64,000 nucleotides of DNA from Sphingopyxis panaciterrae (GCF_011762125.1 NZ_JAASQN010000007.1:1-64000), one strand, 5' to 3'; counted from the first letter of the stretch, positions 19,529 through 30,181 are shown. A program made the numbers and translations. The notes: generated by a model not told the origin, from the sequence alone.

Positions 19529-19855
19529 TCAAACCGGCAGCCCGGATTTTGCAGCGCATTCCTTCATAACTGGCGTCGCCGTTTCGGGCGACAGACTCAT
19601 CAATTCCGATGCGCTATATTTCTTGACCAATGCGTCCGCCGCACATTTGCAGACTTCCGCAATCTTGTCTGCCGGTGCCCCGCCGCCTGCGGCGGCAGAG
19701 CGGCACGACTTGCCGAACTTTTCGACGAACTGGGTCTTGAACCCGTCCTCGAACCCCTTTTGCATCGAGTTGTCGCCCTCGCCGCAACTTGCCAAACCGG
19801 CCACTGTCGCGGACAGCACGAACAGCAGGACCGGTCTTGCGGAAAAGCGCGTCAT
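19529..19855 (-). CDS. Small putative lipoprotein, cysteine-rich
   Basis: 108 residues. The N-terminus MTRFSARPVLLFVLSATVAG leads to a lipobox (LASC). The mature part contains several cysteines (FGKSCRSA, EVCKCAADALV, MKECAAKSG). It is not recognised as a named family. It lies between sucB and lpd on the same strand with short gaps, so it is probably expressed with the TCA-cycle genes. Whether it has any connection to their function is unknown. The true start is probably 19855, since an upstream start at 19891 would overlap sucB. Confidence 0.7.
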   Translation of the reverse strand: MTRFSARPVLLFVLSATVAGLASCGEGDNSMQKGFEDGFKTQFVEKFGKSCRSAAAGGGAPADKIAEVCKCAADALVKKYSASELMSLSPETATPVMKECAAKSGLPV

Positions 19856-19887
19856 CGGTTGCGGCTCCTTTGCAAAGGAAATCGAAA

Positions 19888-21126
19888 TCAAAGATCGATC
19901 AGCAGCCGCGTCGGATCCTCGATCGCTTCCTTGATCGTCTTCAGGAAGGTCACCGCTTCGCGGCCATCGACCAGGCGGTGATCATAGCTCATCGCGATAT
20001 ACATCATCGGACGGATGACGATCTCACCGCCCCGCACGACCGGGCGATCCTCGATGCGATGAAGGCCGAGCACCGCCGACTGCGGCGGGTTGATGATCGG
20101 GGTCGACATCAGGCCGCCGAACACGCCGCCGTTCGAAATGGTGAAGGTGCCACCGGTCATGTCGTCCATCGTCAGCGTGCCTTCCTTGGCACGCTTGCCG
20201 AGGTCGGCGATCGCCTTCTCGATGTCGGCGAACGACAGGCTCTCGGCGTTGCGGACGACCGGCACGACGAGGCCGTTGGGGGCGCTGACTGCGACCGAGA
20301 CGTCGAGATAATCGTGATAGACGATCTCGTCGCCGTCGATCCGCGCATTGACCGCCGGAATGTCATGCGCGGCGAGTGCGACCGCCTTGGTGAAGAAGCT
20401 CATGAAACCGAGGCGAACACCATGCTTCTTCTCGAACGTCTCGCGATATTTTTCGCGCGTTTCCATCACCGCCGACATGTCGACGTCGTTGAACGTCGTC
20501 AGCATCGCCGCGGTGTCCTGCGCCGACTTCAGCCGCTTTGCGATCGTCTGGCGCATACGCGTCATCTTGACACGCTCTTCCTTGCGGCCCGGAGCGCTGC
20601 TGACGACGGGTGCGGGCGCGGCAGGCGCTGCGGTGGCGGCCGGAGCAGGCGCGGGCGCGGTGTTCGCGGCGGCCAGCACGTCTTCCTTGGTCAGCCGGCC
20701 GTCCTTGCCGCTGCCCTTGATCTTCGTCGGGTCGACGCCATGCTCGAGGACGAGGCGGCGGACCGCGGGCGACATGGTGGTGACGGTGTCGACGCCATCC
20801 TCTGCCGGCGCTGCGGTGGCGGCCGGTGCCGGCGCCGCCGCTTCGGCCTTCGCGGCTGGTGAAGCCGCCGGAGCAGCCGCCTTGCCGTCACCTGCTTCGA
20901 TCGTCGCGATCACCGCGCCGACGTTGACGGTATCGCCGACGGCGACCACCTGCTGGCCCATCACCCCGGCAACGGGCGAGGGAACCTCGACCGCGACCTT
21001 GTCGGTCTCGAGGCTCGCGATCGGCTCGTCGACCGCGACGGCCTCGCCGGGCTGCTTCAGCCATTCGCCGATTGTTGCTTCGGTAACGCTTTCGCCCAGC
21101 GCGGGGACTTTGACTTCGGTGCTCAT
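19888..21126 (-). CDS. sucB: 2-oxoglutarate dehydrogenase E2 (dihydrolipoyl succinyltransferase)
   Basis: 412 residues. The N-terminal lipoyl domain carries the lipoylation lysine in [14 protein letters not shown]. An Ala/Pro-rich linker and an E3-binding domain ([20 protein letters not shown]) follow. The C-terminal catalytic domain ends with [13 protein letters not shown], containing the catalytic His. It transfers succinyl groups to CoA. It starts 33 bp downstream of sucA. The domain count (one lipoyl domain) is standard for alphaproteobacterial SucB. Confidence 0.96.
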   Translation of the reverse strand: MSTEVKVPALGESVTEATIGEWLKQPGEAVAVDEPIASLETDKVAVEVPSPVAGVMGQQVVAVGDTVNVGAVIATIEAGDGKAAAPAASPAAKAEAAAPAPAATAAPAEDGVDTVTTMSPAVRRLVLEHGVDPTKIKGSGKDGRLTKEDVLAAANTAPAPAPAATAAPAAPAPVVSSAPGRKEERVKMTRMRQTIAKRLKSAQDTAAMLTTFNDVDMSAVMETREKYRETFEKKHGVRLGFMSFFTKAVALAAHDIPAVNARIDGDEIVYHDYLDVSVAVSAPNGLVVPVVRNAESLSFADIEKAIADLGKRAKEGTLTMDDMTGGTFTISNGGVFGGLMSTPIINPPQSAVLGLHRIEDRPVVRGGEIVIRPMMYIAMSYDHRLVDGREAVTFLKTIKEAIEDPTRLLIDL

Positions 21127-21159
21127 AGATGCAGTTCCTTGGGGGCTTAGGCTCTGGGC

Positions 21160-23982
21160 TCAGGCTTTGTTCTTGGTACGACGGATTTCGGCGCGGACGC
21201 TGAGGCCGAGCGCATCGGCGACGAGCGCCGACTGTTCGGTCTGGTGGCGGCTCATCAGACCCGTCGCGGGCGATGCCGCGGCGGCGCGGCCGGCGTAGCG
21301 CGGCCGCATGCCCTTCTTGCCCGCTTCAGTCAGCGCATCCTCGATCAGTTCGTTGACGAAGAACCAGCTACCGTTATTGCGCGGTTCTTCCTGCGCCCAG
21401 ACGACCTCTTCGAGGTTCAGCATCCGCTTCAGCCGAACGCTGAGCGGCTCACCCGGGAACGGATAGATCTGCTCGATGCGGATGATCGTCGTGTCGCTCA
21501 GTTCCGCAGCATCACGCGCTTCCATCAGATCATAACCGACTTTGCCCGAGCAGAGCACGACGCGCTTGACGTCCGTGTCCGCAGGCGCGGTCCGGTCGGA
21601 CATGATACGGCGGAAATGCGCCTCGCCGATGAAGTCCGACCGCTGCGATACCGCCAGCTTGTGACGGAGCAGCGACTTCGGCGTCATGATGATCAGCGGC
21701 TTGCGGAACGGACGCAGCATCTGGCGGCGCAGGACGTGGAAATAGTTCGACGGGGTCGAAATATTGCAGACCTGGATATTGTCGCCCGCGCACAATTGCA
21801 GGAAGCGTTCGAGACGCGCTGAACTATGTTCAGGCCCCTGTCCTTCATAACCGTGCGGCAGCAACAGCACGAGGCCATTGGCGCGCAGCCACTTGGCCTC
21901 GCCCGACGCGATGAACTGGTCGATCATGATCTGCGCGCCATTGGCGAAATCGCCGAACTGCGCTTCCCACAGCACGAGGCTCTTCGGATCGGCCATCGCA
22001 TAGCCATATTCAAAACCGAGCACGCCATATTCGCTGAGCGGGCTGTCGAGCACCTCGAACCGGCCGTGCGGGACGGTGGTCAGCGGCACATATTTGGCTT
22101 CGGTCTTCTGGTCGACCCAGACGGCGTGACGCTGGCTGAAGGTACCGCGGCCCGAATCCTGACCCGACAGGCGGACCTGATAGCCTTCGCTGAGCAAGGT
22201 ACCGAAGGCGAGGCTCTCGGCGGTTGCCCAGTCGAACACTTCGCCGTCGCTCTTGTCGGCGAACATCGCACCGCGCGCATCGATCACACGGCGCAGCGTC
22301 TTGTGAACCTCGACGTCGTCCGGGATGGTCGTCAGCGTACGACCGATCGAATCGAACAATTTGTCCGAAACCCCGGTCGAGATGTTGCGGCGCGCATTTT
22401 CGGGATCGGCGGGAGCATGCAGCCCCGACCAGCGACCCGCAAACCAGTCGGCCTTGTTGGGCTTGTAGCTTTTTGCCGCTTCGAAATCGCCTTCGAGCCG
22501 CGCGACAAACTCGGCGCGGTGAGCATCGGCCCAGCCGGCATCGATCACGCCTTCGGCTTCGAGCTTCGCGGCGCAGAGCTGCGACACCGGCGGATGCTGG
22601 CGAATGACGGCGTACATCAAAGGCTGGGTGAACGAGGGCTCGTCGCCTTCATTGTGACCGAAGCGGCGATAGCACCACATGTCGATCACGACGTCGCGCT
22701 TGAACTGCTGGCGGAAGTCGATCGCGAGCTTGCAGGCAAAGGTCACCGCTTCGGGATCGTCGCCGTTGACGTGCAGGATCGGCGCCATCACGCCTTTCGC
22801 GACGTCCGACGGATAGGGCGACGAGCGCGCGAACTGCGGGCTGGTCGTGAAACCGATCTGGTTGTTGACGATGAAATGGATGCAGCCGCCGGTATTGTAA
22901 CCGCGAATACCCGAGAAGCCGAGGCATTCCCAAACGATCCCCTGCCCCGCGAACGCCGCATCGCCGTGGATCAGCACCGGCAGCACCTGCTCATGCTTTT
23001 CAAGGTCGTCGCGCACAACCTGTTGCGCACGAACCTTGCCGAGCACGACCGGATCGGCCGCTTCAAGGTGCGATGGATTGGGAACCAGCGACATATGCAC
23101 CGACGCGCCGCCGAACTCGCGGTCGGTCGAGGTGCCGAGGTGATATTTGACGTCGCCCGACCCGCCGACATCGTCGGGGTTCGCCGATCCGCCGGCGAAT
23201 TCGTGGAAGATCACCTTGTACGGCTTGGCGAGCACGTTCGCGAGCATGTTGAGGCGCCCGCGGTGCGCCATGCCATAGACGATTTCCTTCACGCCATACT
23301 GGCCGCCATATTTGATGATGGCTTCCATCGCGGGGATCATCGATTCGCCGCCGTCGAGGCCGAAGCGCTTCGTCCCGACATATTTGCGCGCGAGGAATTT
23401 CTCCCACTCCTCGGCCTCGATCACCTTGTTCAGGATGGCGCGTTTGCCCTCGACCGAAAATTCGATGATCTTGTCGGCACCCTCCATCCGCTCCTGGAGG
23501 AACGCGCGTTCCTCGATGTCGGAGATGTGCATATATTCGAGGCCGACATTGCCGCAGTAATTGGCGCGCAGGATCGCCACGACTTCGCGCACCGTCGCAC
23601 GTTCGAGACCGAGCGTGCCGCCGAGCCACACCGGCCGGTCTTGGTCGGCGCCGGCAAAGCCATGATATTCGGGCGTGAGGTCGGCGGGCAGTTCGCGCTG
23701 GCTGAGCCCGAGCGGGTCGAGGTTGGCGGCAAGATGGCCGCGCACCCGATAGGTGCGAATCAGCATCATGGCGCGGATCGAGTCGTCCGCAGCGCGCTCG
23801 ACCTCGGCGTTCGACAACGGCGCACCGGCCTTCGCCGCGGCCGCCTTCACCGCGACCTGCATCTGCTGCGGGTCGAGCGCGGCGGTCAGGTCGTCGCTAT
23901 CGATCTGGGGCCAGTTCTTCGGCGCCCAGCTCGGACCCGCCTGCGGTTCGTCGATGTCAAAGCTTTGTCGTTCGAGGTTCAT
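21160..23982 (-). CDS. sucA: 2-oxoglutarate dehydrogenase E1
   Basis: 940 residues, the normal length for OdhA/SucA. The N-terminal peripheral motif is followed by the thiamine-diphosphate binding region: HGDAAFAGQGIVWECLGFSG, then the transketolase-like second half with YEYGYAMADPKSLVLWEAQF, and a terminal region near VVWAQEEPRNNGSW. It decarboxylates 2-oxoglutarate in the TCA cycle. A GIY-YIG gene boxed by hairpins separates it from sucD. Confidence 0.97.
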   Translation of the reverse strand: MNLERQSFDIDEPQAGPSWAPKNWPQIDSDDLTAALDPQQMQVAVKAAAAKAGAPLSNAEVERAADDSIRAMMLIRTYRVRGHLAANLDPLGLSQRELPADLTPEYHGFAGADQDRPVWLGGTLGLERATVREVVAILRANYCGNVGLEYMHISDIEERAFLQERMEGADKIIEFSVEGKRAILNKVIEAEEWEKFLARKYVGTKRFGLDGGESMIPAMEAIIKYGGQYGVKEIVYGMAHRGRLNMLANVLAKPYKVIFHEFAGGSANPDDVGGSGDVKYHLGTSTDREFGGASVHMSLVPNPSHLEAADPVVLGKVRAQQVVRDDLEKHEQVLPVLIHGDAAFAGQGIVWECLGFSGIRGYNTGGCIHFIVNNQIGFTTSPQFARSSPYPSDVAKGVMAPILHVNGDDPEAVTFACKLAIDFRQQFKRDVVIDMWCYRRFGHNEGDEPSFTQPLMYAVIRQHPPVSQLCAAKLEAEGVIDAGWADAHRAEFVARLEGDFEAAKSYKPNKADWFAGRWSGLHAPADPENARRNISTGVSDKLFDSIGRTLTTIPDDVEVHKTLRRVIDARGAMFADKSDGEVFDWATAESLAFGTLLSEGYQVRLSGQDSGRGTFSQRHAVWVDQKTEAKYVPLTTVPHGRFEVLDSPLSEYGVLGFEYGYAMADPKSLVLWEAQFGDFANGAQIMIDQFIASGEAKWLRANGLVLLLPHGYEGQGPEHSSARLERFLQLCAGDNIQVCNISTPSNYFHVLRRQMLRPFRKPLIIMTPKSLLRHKLAVSQRSDFIGEAHFRRIMSDRTAPADTDVKRVVLCSGKVGYDLMEARDAAELSDTTIIRIEQIYPFPGEPLSVRLKRMLNLEEVVWAQEEPRNNGSWFFVNELIEDALTEAGKKGMRPRYAGRAAAASPATGLMSRHQTEQSALVADALGLSVRAEIRRTKNKA

Positions 23983-23997
23983 ATCACTAACCTATCC

Positions 23998-24024
23998 GTG
24001 CCCCTGCGCAGGCAGGGGCCCATC
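23998..24024. repeat. REP-like hairpin left of the GIY-YIG gene
   Basis: A 27 bp unit with a 7 bp stem (CCCCTGC/GCAGGGG) around GCAG, followed by CCCATC. Its reverse complement occurs at 24372-24398 with a single mismatch (26/27), so the two bracket the GIY-YIG gene. The same unit recurs at 25333-25359 and 25406-25432. Confidence 0.85.
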
Positions 24025-24064
24025 TCCTGGGGACTCCACGTAGGACCGGCGGGATTGATCTTCA

Positions 24065-24355
24065 TCACCCCTGAATTTCGAGCCACAAATCCCGCCAATC
24101 AGGATTCGCTTCCTCGATCATCCGCACCTTCCAACTTCGTTTCCAACGCTTAATTTGGAGTTCGCGCAGCCGCGCCTCCTGCAAATCCTCATGAACTTCA
24201 AACCACACCAGCTTCACGCAGCCATGAGTCTTCGTGAAGCCTTCGATCGTCATCTCGCGGTGCTGATAAACGCGCTGCACCAGCTTCGAAGTCGATCCGG
24301 TATAGATGGCGCCGTTCTTGCGGTTCGCCATGATGTAGACTGCGCCGCTCTTCAT
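24065..24355 (-). CDS. GIY-YIG nuclease family protein
   Basis: 96 residues, a single-domain GIY-YIG nuclease of the UPF0213/COG2827 type. The two tyrosine-containing strands are VYIMANRKN and GAIYTGSTS, the arginine helix is LVQRVYQHRE, and the metal-binding glutamate is probably in LQEARLRELQIKRWKR. These proteins may cut DNA, but most stand-alone members are uncharacterised. It sits inside an otherwise dedicated suc gene block, between sucD and sucA, and is bracketed by an inverted REP-like pair, which suggests it arrived as a cassette. Confidence 0.88.
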   Translation of the reverse strand: MKSGAVYIMANRKNGAIYTGSTSKLVQRVYQHREMTIEGFTKTHGCVKLVWFEVHEDLQEARLRELQIKRWKRSWKVRMIEEANPDWRDLWLEIQG

Positions 24356-24371
24356 TCATCGCCCGGGGGGT

Positions 24372-24398
24372 GATGGGCCCCTGCCTTCGCAGGGGCAC
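24372..24398. repeat. REP-like hairpin right of the GIY-YIG gene
   Basis: Inverted relative to 23998-24024 with one mismatch. It is the exact reverse complement of 25333-25359. Confidence 0.85.
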
Positions 24399-24422
24399 AA
24401 GCATGAGAGAGCGGCGCAATAA

Positions 24423-25313
24423 TCAAACGCGTTCCTTGAGCACCTCGGCGAGGGTCGAGCCGAGTTCGGACGGGCTCGCCGACACCTTGATCCCGGCGGC
24501 TTCCATCGCCGCGATCTTGCTTTCGGCGTCGCCCTTGCCGCCCGACACGATCGCGCCGGCGTGGCCCATGCGGCGGCCCGGGGGCGCCGTGCGGCCCGCG
24601 ATGAAGCCCGCCATCGGCTTCTTGCGGCCACGCTTGGCTTCGTCGATCAGGAACTGCGCCGCCTGCTCTTCGGCGTCGCCGCCGATTTCACCGATCATGA
24701 TGATCGACTTGGTCGCTTCGTCAGCGAGGAAGAGTTCGAGCACGTCGATGAAGTTGGTGCCGTTGACGGGGTCGCCGCCGATGCCGACCGCGGTCGTCTG
24801 GCCCAGCCCGACGTTCGTCGTCTGGAACACCGCTTCATAAGTCAACGTACCCGAACGCGAGACGACGCCGACGCTGCCCTTCGAAAAGATGCTGCCGGGC
24901 ATGATGCCGATCTTGCATTCGCCGGGCGTCAGCACGCCGGGGCAATTCGGGCCGATGAGGCGCGATTTCGAACCCGAAAGCGCACGCTTCACCTTGACCA
25001 TGTCGAGCACCGGAATGCCTTCGGTGATGCAGACGATCAGCTCCATCTCGGCGTCGATCGCCTCGAGAATCGAGTCGGCGGCGAACGGCGGCGGCACGTA
25101 AATGCAGCTCGCCGTCGCGCCGGTCGCGGCCTTCGCTTCTTCAACCGTGTTGAAGTTCGGCAGGCCGATATGCGTCGTGCCGCCCTTGCCCGGCGTGACG
25201 CCGCCGACCATCTGCGTGCCATAGGCGAGCGCCTGTTCGGTGTGAAAGGTGCCGGTGGCACCGGTCATCCCTTGCGTGATGACCTTGGTATTCTTGTCGA
25301 TGAGAATAGACAT
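24423..25313 (-). CDS. sucD: Succinate-CoA ligase, alpha subunit
   Basis: 296 residues, the family length. It contains the CoA-binding Rossmann motif [34 protein letters not shown], and the phospho-histidine region [15 protein letters not shown] (active His). The alpha subunit normally works with SucC as an alpha-beta pair and makes succinate and ATP from succinyl-CoA. The beta subunit gene sucC is not adjacent, although in many alphaproteobacteria it lies immediately upstream. A start at 25358 would put the repeat inside the protein, so ATG 25313 is used. Confidence 0.95.
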   Translation of the reverse strand: MSILIDKNTKVITQGMTGATGTFHTEQALAYGTQMVGGVTPGKGGTTHIGLPNFNTVEEAKAATGATASCIYVPPPFAADSILEAIDAEMELIVCITEGIPVLDMVKVKRALSGSKSRLIGPNCPGVLTPGECKIGIMPGSIFSKGSVGVVSRSGTLTYEAVFQTTNVGLGQTTAVGIGGDPVNGTNFIDVLELFLADEATKSIIMIGEIGGDAEEQAAQFLIDEAKRGRKKPMAGFIAGRTAPPGRRMGHAGAIVSGGKGDAESKIAAMEAAGIKVSASPSELGSTLAEVLKERV

Positions 25314-25332
25314 TGATTTCGTTCCGTTTCTC

Positions 25333-25432
25333 GTGCCCCTGCGAAGGCAGGGGCCCATCTCCAGACATTGGGTTCACCGGCTTGCCCGATCTTTCGAGCG
25401 CAGGTGATGGGCCCCTGCCTGCGCAGGGGCAC
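25333..25432. repeat. Inverted pair of REP-like hairpins between mdh and sucD
   Basis: Units at 25333-25359 and 25406-25432 are reverse complements except for one base in the loop region. They occupy most of the 127 bp gap between mdh and sucD. They may attenuate transcription or stabilise the mRNA between these genes. Confidence 0.85.
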
Positions 25433-25440
25433 AAGCTTTG

Positions 25441-26734
<1,294 letters not shown>

Positions 26735-27286
26735 ATGAAACTTTTCACACCCCGCTTTGTTCCGACGGCGGCGATTGCTCTGTCGCTCGGCCTCGCAGCG
26801 CCTGTCAGCGCCAGCGAAAACGGCTGGGACGATGCGGGAACGATCGCCAAAAATGCTTTGATGGTCGCGGCCTTCGCCATGCCGGCAGTCGAAGGCGATT
26901 GGGAAGGCGTGCTGCAGGCCGGGGGCAGCATCGGCGGCACGATGCTGATCACGCAGGGGATGAAAGAAGCCTTTCCGTCGCACCGCCCCGACGGCAGCGA
27001 CAACAAGAGCTTTCCGTCGGGCCATACATCGACAAGCTTCGCCGCCGCCGCGACGCTGCACAACCGCCATGGCTGGGAAGTCGGACTGCCAGCCTATGTC
27101 GTCGCATCGTTCGTGGGCCTGTCGCGCGTCGAGGCGAAACGCCACCGCGTCGGGGACGTCCTCGTCGGCGCCGCGATCGGCACTGCGACGGGACATCTGA
27201 TCACCACCAAAGCGAATGAACGCGTCCAGATCATCCCGTGGGGGGATACGAAGGGCGCGGGCGTCGCGATGAGCATGCAATTCTAG
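26735..27286 (+). CDS. PAP2 family phosphatase
   Basis: 183 residues. The N-terminus (MKLFTPRFVPTAAIALSLGL) is a signal peptide ending near VSASEN. The PAP2 catalytic triplet is complete: KEAFPSHRP, FPSGHTSTSF and SRVEAKRHRVGDV. Such enzymes dephosphorylate lipid phosphates or, in periplasmic forms, other phosphoesters. The protein is short and has few obvious membrane helices, so it resembles soluble class-A acid phosphatase-like members. Whether it acts with the following deacetylase is unproven. Confidence 0.85.
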   Translation: MKLFTPRFVPTAAIALSLGLAAPVSASENGWDDAGTIAKNALMVAAFAMPAVEGDWEGVLQAGGSIGGTMLITQGMKEAFPSHRPDGSDNKSFPSGHTSTSFAAAATLHNRHGWEVGLPAYVVASFVGLSRVEAKRHRVGDVLVGAAIGTATGHLITTKANERVQIIPWGDTKGAGVAMSMQF

Positions 27287-27345
27287 CCGATGGCGCGGCG
27301 CCGGATTAACCGTCCCTATACCCGAGGGAGGATAGGCTGGCGGCG

Positions 27346-28389
27346 ATGACGCGCGCAATCATCAGCTTTGACACCGAATTGTCGGCAGGCCTCTACCAAC
27401 GGGGCGTCGACGCGCGCGCCAATTTCGACAGCTCGATCCTGGGTCGCTGCCGCGAGGGCGACTTCGGTATTCACTTTCAGATGGATCTCCTCGACCGCCA
27501 TGGATTGCTAGGTGTCTATTTCATCGATCCGATGCCGGCGCTCGTCTATGGCCCTGAAATCATCGATGCGATCGTGCAGCCGATCGTGGCGCGCGGGCAT
27601 GAGGTCCAGCTCCACATCCATACCGAATGGCTGAAATTCGCGAACTTCAATCCCGTCGGACGCCTGACCGGACGCAATATCGGCGATTTTCCGCTGGCGG
27701 CGCAGAAAAAGCTGATCGCCCTCGCCCGCGACATATTGGTCGGTGCCGGCGCGGCGCGGCCGACGGCGTTTCGCGCCGGCAATTTCGGCGCCAACGACGA
27801 CACGCTGCGCGCCCTCGCCGCATTGGGTTTTCGTTTCGACAGCAGCTTCAACGGGGCCTATCAAGGGCACGGCTGCGCCATCTCGCTTGATGCCGGCAAC
27901 CTCGGCATGCGCGAGCATCACGGAATTTGCGAAGTCCCGGTCAGCGGCCTGATGGACCGCGCCAACCGCTTCCGCCCGGCGCAGCTTTGTGCGATGTCGG
28001 AAGAGGAGATGCGCGACGCACTCGACCATTCGGCGGCAAGCGGCGCGATGCAATTTTCGGCGTTCAGCCACAGTTTCGAGCTGCTGAGCCGCGACCGCAA
28101 GGTTCCCAACCGCCTTGCCATCGCGCGGATGGAAGCCTTGTGCCGTGCGATCGCCGACGACGCGCGAGTGACCAGCGGCGGCTTTGCCACCCTGCCCGCG
28201 CCGCCCGTCCGTCCGGGCCGGATCCAGGTCGCGGCGCCAAAACCGCTGCGCACGCTGCGACGCGTTGTCGAACAGGGTCTCGGTCATCTGGCGCACGAGG
28301 TGCGCTATGTCCGCGACCTCATCTATGTGACCGTCAATTCGTCACGCTGGGGGAAGATTGCCGGCGGCATCCTCCTCGCCGTGGCTTAG
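27346..28389 (+). CDS. Polysaccharide deacetylase family protein
   Basis: 347 residues. NodB-like motifs are present in modified form: AIISFDTELSAG (motif 1 with Thr in place of the second Asp), EVQLHIHTEWLKF (His-rich motif 2) and TAFRAGNFGAN (RxGxF-like motif 3). Such enzymes de-N-acetylate sugars in cell-surface polymers. The modified motif 1 resembles a sub-branch found in exopolysaccharide clusters. It ends inside the left arm of the inverted repeat at 28388. Confidence 0.75.
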   Translation: MTRAIISFDTELSAGLYQRGVDARANFDSSILGRCREGDFGIHFQMDLLDRHGLLGVYFIDPMPALVYGPEIIDAIVQPIVARGHEVQLHIHTEWLKFANFNPVGRLTGRNIGDFPLAAQKKLIALARDILVGAGAARPTAFRAGNFGANDDTLRALAALGFRFDSSFNGAYQGHGCAISLDAGNLGMREHHGICEVPVSGLMDRANRFRPAQLCAMSEEEMRDALDHSAASGAMQFSAFSHSFELLSRDRKVPNRLAIARMEALCRAIADDARVTSGGFATLPAPPVRPGRIQVAAPKPLRTLRRVVEQGLGHLAHEVRYVRDLIYVTVNSSRWGKIAGGILLAVA

Positions 28390-28557
28390 AGTCTGCCCTG
28401 AAGAGATTGAAGCGCCGTGATTGCCCTGTGAAGCCCACCGGCTAGGAGCGGCGTGCCGCAGGGGCTGGTGGCCCCCTGCCAGCGGCGCGACGAAGTCCGG
28501 CGGGCTTCACAGGGTAACCGCTGTGCGGCGGGCTTCAATCTCTTCAGGGCAGACTCT
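28388..28557. repeat. Nested inverted-repeat element, 170 bp
   Basis: The outer arms 28388-28413 and 28532-28557 are perfect 26 bp inverted repeats (AGAGTCTGCCCTGAAGAGAT and its complement). Inside, 28424-28436 and 28502-28514 form a second perfect 13 bp pair (CCCTGTGAAGCCC). A third small stem lies in the loop. The element lies between the convergent deacetylase and zapE genes and contains both stop codons, so it may act as a bidirectional terminator. The nested design resembles 53555-53825. Confidence 0.9.
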
Positions 28558-29684
28558 TAGGCCGCGGCTCCGCCATCCTCCTGGCCGTGGCCTAGCGCCA
28601 GATAATCGTCGGACTGCATTTCGGCGAGGCGGCTCGCCGTCCGCTCGAATTCAAATGCGCCGTCGCCGGCGACATAGAGCGCGTCGGGCATCGCCGCAGC
28701 GCTGGCCAGCAACTTGACCTTGAACTCGTAAAGCGCGTCGATGAGCGTGACGAAGCGCGCCGCCTCGTTGCGGTTTTCGGGTCCCATGCGCGGAATGCCG
28801 ACGATGATGACGGTATGGAAATGGCGCGCGACCGCCAGATAATCGGGCGCTCCCCGCGCTTCGCCGCACAATCGCTTGAACGAAAAGACCGCGACGCCCT
28901 TCAGCGCCTTCGGCACATGGAGCAGCCGCCCGCCCCCGACATCGAGTTCGAGCGTCGGCACCTTGGAACGATCCTCGGGCGGATAATCGGTCAGCCGGAA
29001 GAAGGCGGCTGACAGCGCCGCGCTGGCTGCCTCGTCGGCGGGGACGAACCAGCGCGCCCCGTCGCCCAGCCGGTCGCGGCGATAGTCGGTCGGCCCGTTG
29101 AGGCCCATCACGTCGAGCCGTTCCTCGACCAGCGCGATGAAGGGCAGGAAATGCTCGCGGTTGAGTCCGTCCTTGTAGAGATCCTTTGGCGGCCGGTTCG
29201 ACGTCGCGACCACCGTCACTCCATGCTCGATCAGCGCGGTGAACAGGCGCGACAGGATCATCGCGTCAGCGCTGTTGTTCACCACCATTTCGTCGAAGGC
29301 GAGACAGCGGACATTTTCGACCAGCGCCGCCGCCACCTGCGGGATCGGGTCGCCGCTTTCGGTCTTGCGCACCTCGCGCATCCGTGCGTGGACGTCGAGC
29401 ATGAAGGCGTGGAAATGGACCCGGCGTTTGCGCTGGATATCCAGCTGATCGTAAAACAGGTCCATCAGCATCGATTTGCCGCGGCCGACCGCGCCCCACA
29501 GATAGACGCCGCGCGGTGCCTGCGGTTTGCGTCCGGCGATCCGCCAGAGCAGGCTGCCGCGCGGCGGCGCGGCTTCGAGCTCGCTTTGCAGCTGGTTCAG
29601 CCGCTCGGCGGCGGCGCGCTGTTCGGTATCGGGCTTGAGCTCGCCCGCCGCGACCAGCGCGTCATATTCGGCAAGTACCGACAT
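28557..29684 (-). CDS. zapE: Cell division protein ZapE (AFG1-like ATPase)
   Basis: 375 residues. The P-loop GVYLWGAVGRGKSMLMDLF (Walker A), Walker B region CLAFDEMVV, and GVTVVATSNRPPKDLYKDGL are characteristic of ZapE/AFG1 ATPases. E. coli ZapE associates with the divisome under stress. It starts at the stop of the thioesterase gene (TGATG overlap at 29684), so the two are coupled. In many alphaproteobacteria zapE lies just upstream of mdh. Confidence 0.93.
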   Translation of the reverse strand: MSVLAEYDALVAAGELKPDTEQRAAAERLNQLQSELEAAPPRGSLLWRIAGRKPQAPRGVYLWGAVGRGKSMLMDLFYDQLDIQRKRRVHFHAFMLDVHARMREVRKTESGDPIPQVAAALVENVRCLAFDEMVVNNSADAMILSRLFTALIEHGVTVVATSNRPPKDLYKDGLNREHFLPFIALVEERLDVMGLNGPTDYRRDRLGDGARWFVPADEAASAALSAAFFRLTDYPPEDRSKVPTLELDVGGGRLLHVPKALKGVAVFSFKRLCGEARGAPDYLAVARHFHTVIIVGIPRMGPENRNEAARFVTLIDALYEFKVKLLASAAAMPDALYVAGDGAFEFERTASRLAEMQSDDYLALGHGQEDGGAAA

Positions 29685-30181
29685 CAGCCGCGCTCCTTGC
29701 TCGCCTTGCGAATGGTGCCGGCAAAGGTCAGTACGATATGACTGTCCCCCTCCCCCTGCACCACGAGCCCGCGCAGGAAGATGAGACGGCCGGTCTCGCG
29801 CACCAGTTCGACGACCGCATCCAATGGTTCGCCCAGCCGCCCTGCGCCGACGAATTGCGTCGACAGGTCGAGCGTCACCGAATGACCGGCATTCAGCGAG
29901 CCGAACTGGTGCGACGCCGCGAACAGCGCGATATCGACGAGCGCCAGCGTTACCGCGCCATGGACATTGTCGCCAAGGTTGCTGTGCTTGCGCTCCGGAA
30001 TCATGCGAACGCGCGCGCAGGGACGGCCGTCGGACGTGTTTGGTTCGGCGCGCACCGACAGCGGCTCGATAAAGGCGTTGAAGCGGCTTGGGTCCTTGAG
30101 GTTCCAGCTCAGCCAGCCGCCGCCGACCTCCTCGGCACTGAAATTGTCGCGGCGCTTCGGTTCCTCGATCCCGTCATTCAT
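29684..30181 (-). CDS. PaaI-type acyl-CoA thioesterase, hot-dog fold
   Basis: 165 residues. The hot-dog fold of the PaaI family is recognisable: NLGDNVHGAVTLALVDIALF, with HGAVTLALVD as the catalytic helix, and HSVTLDLSTQFVG as the strand that follows. The enzyme hydrolyses acyl- or aryl-CoA thioesters. ATG 30181 overlaps the stop of the metallo-hydrolase gene (ATGA). Substrate unknown. Confidence 0.83.
   Translation of the reverse strand: MNDGIEEPKRRDNFSAEEVGGGWLSWNLKDPSRFNAFIEPLSVRAEPNTSDGRPCARVRMIPERKHSNLGDNVHGAVTLALVDIALFAASHQFGSLNAGHSVTLDLSTQFVGAGRLGEPLDAVVELVRETGRLIFLRGLVVQGEGDSHIVLTFAGTIRKASKERG

Noticed and set aside
21826..24153. A 775-codon plus-strand frame over sucA
   Set aside because: Antisense to sucA and without recognisable domains.
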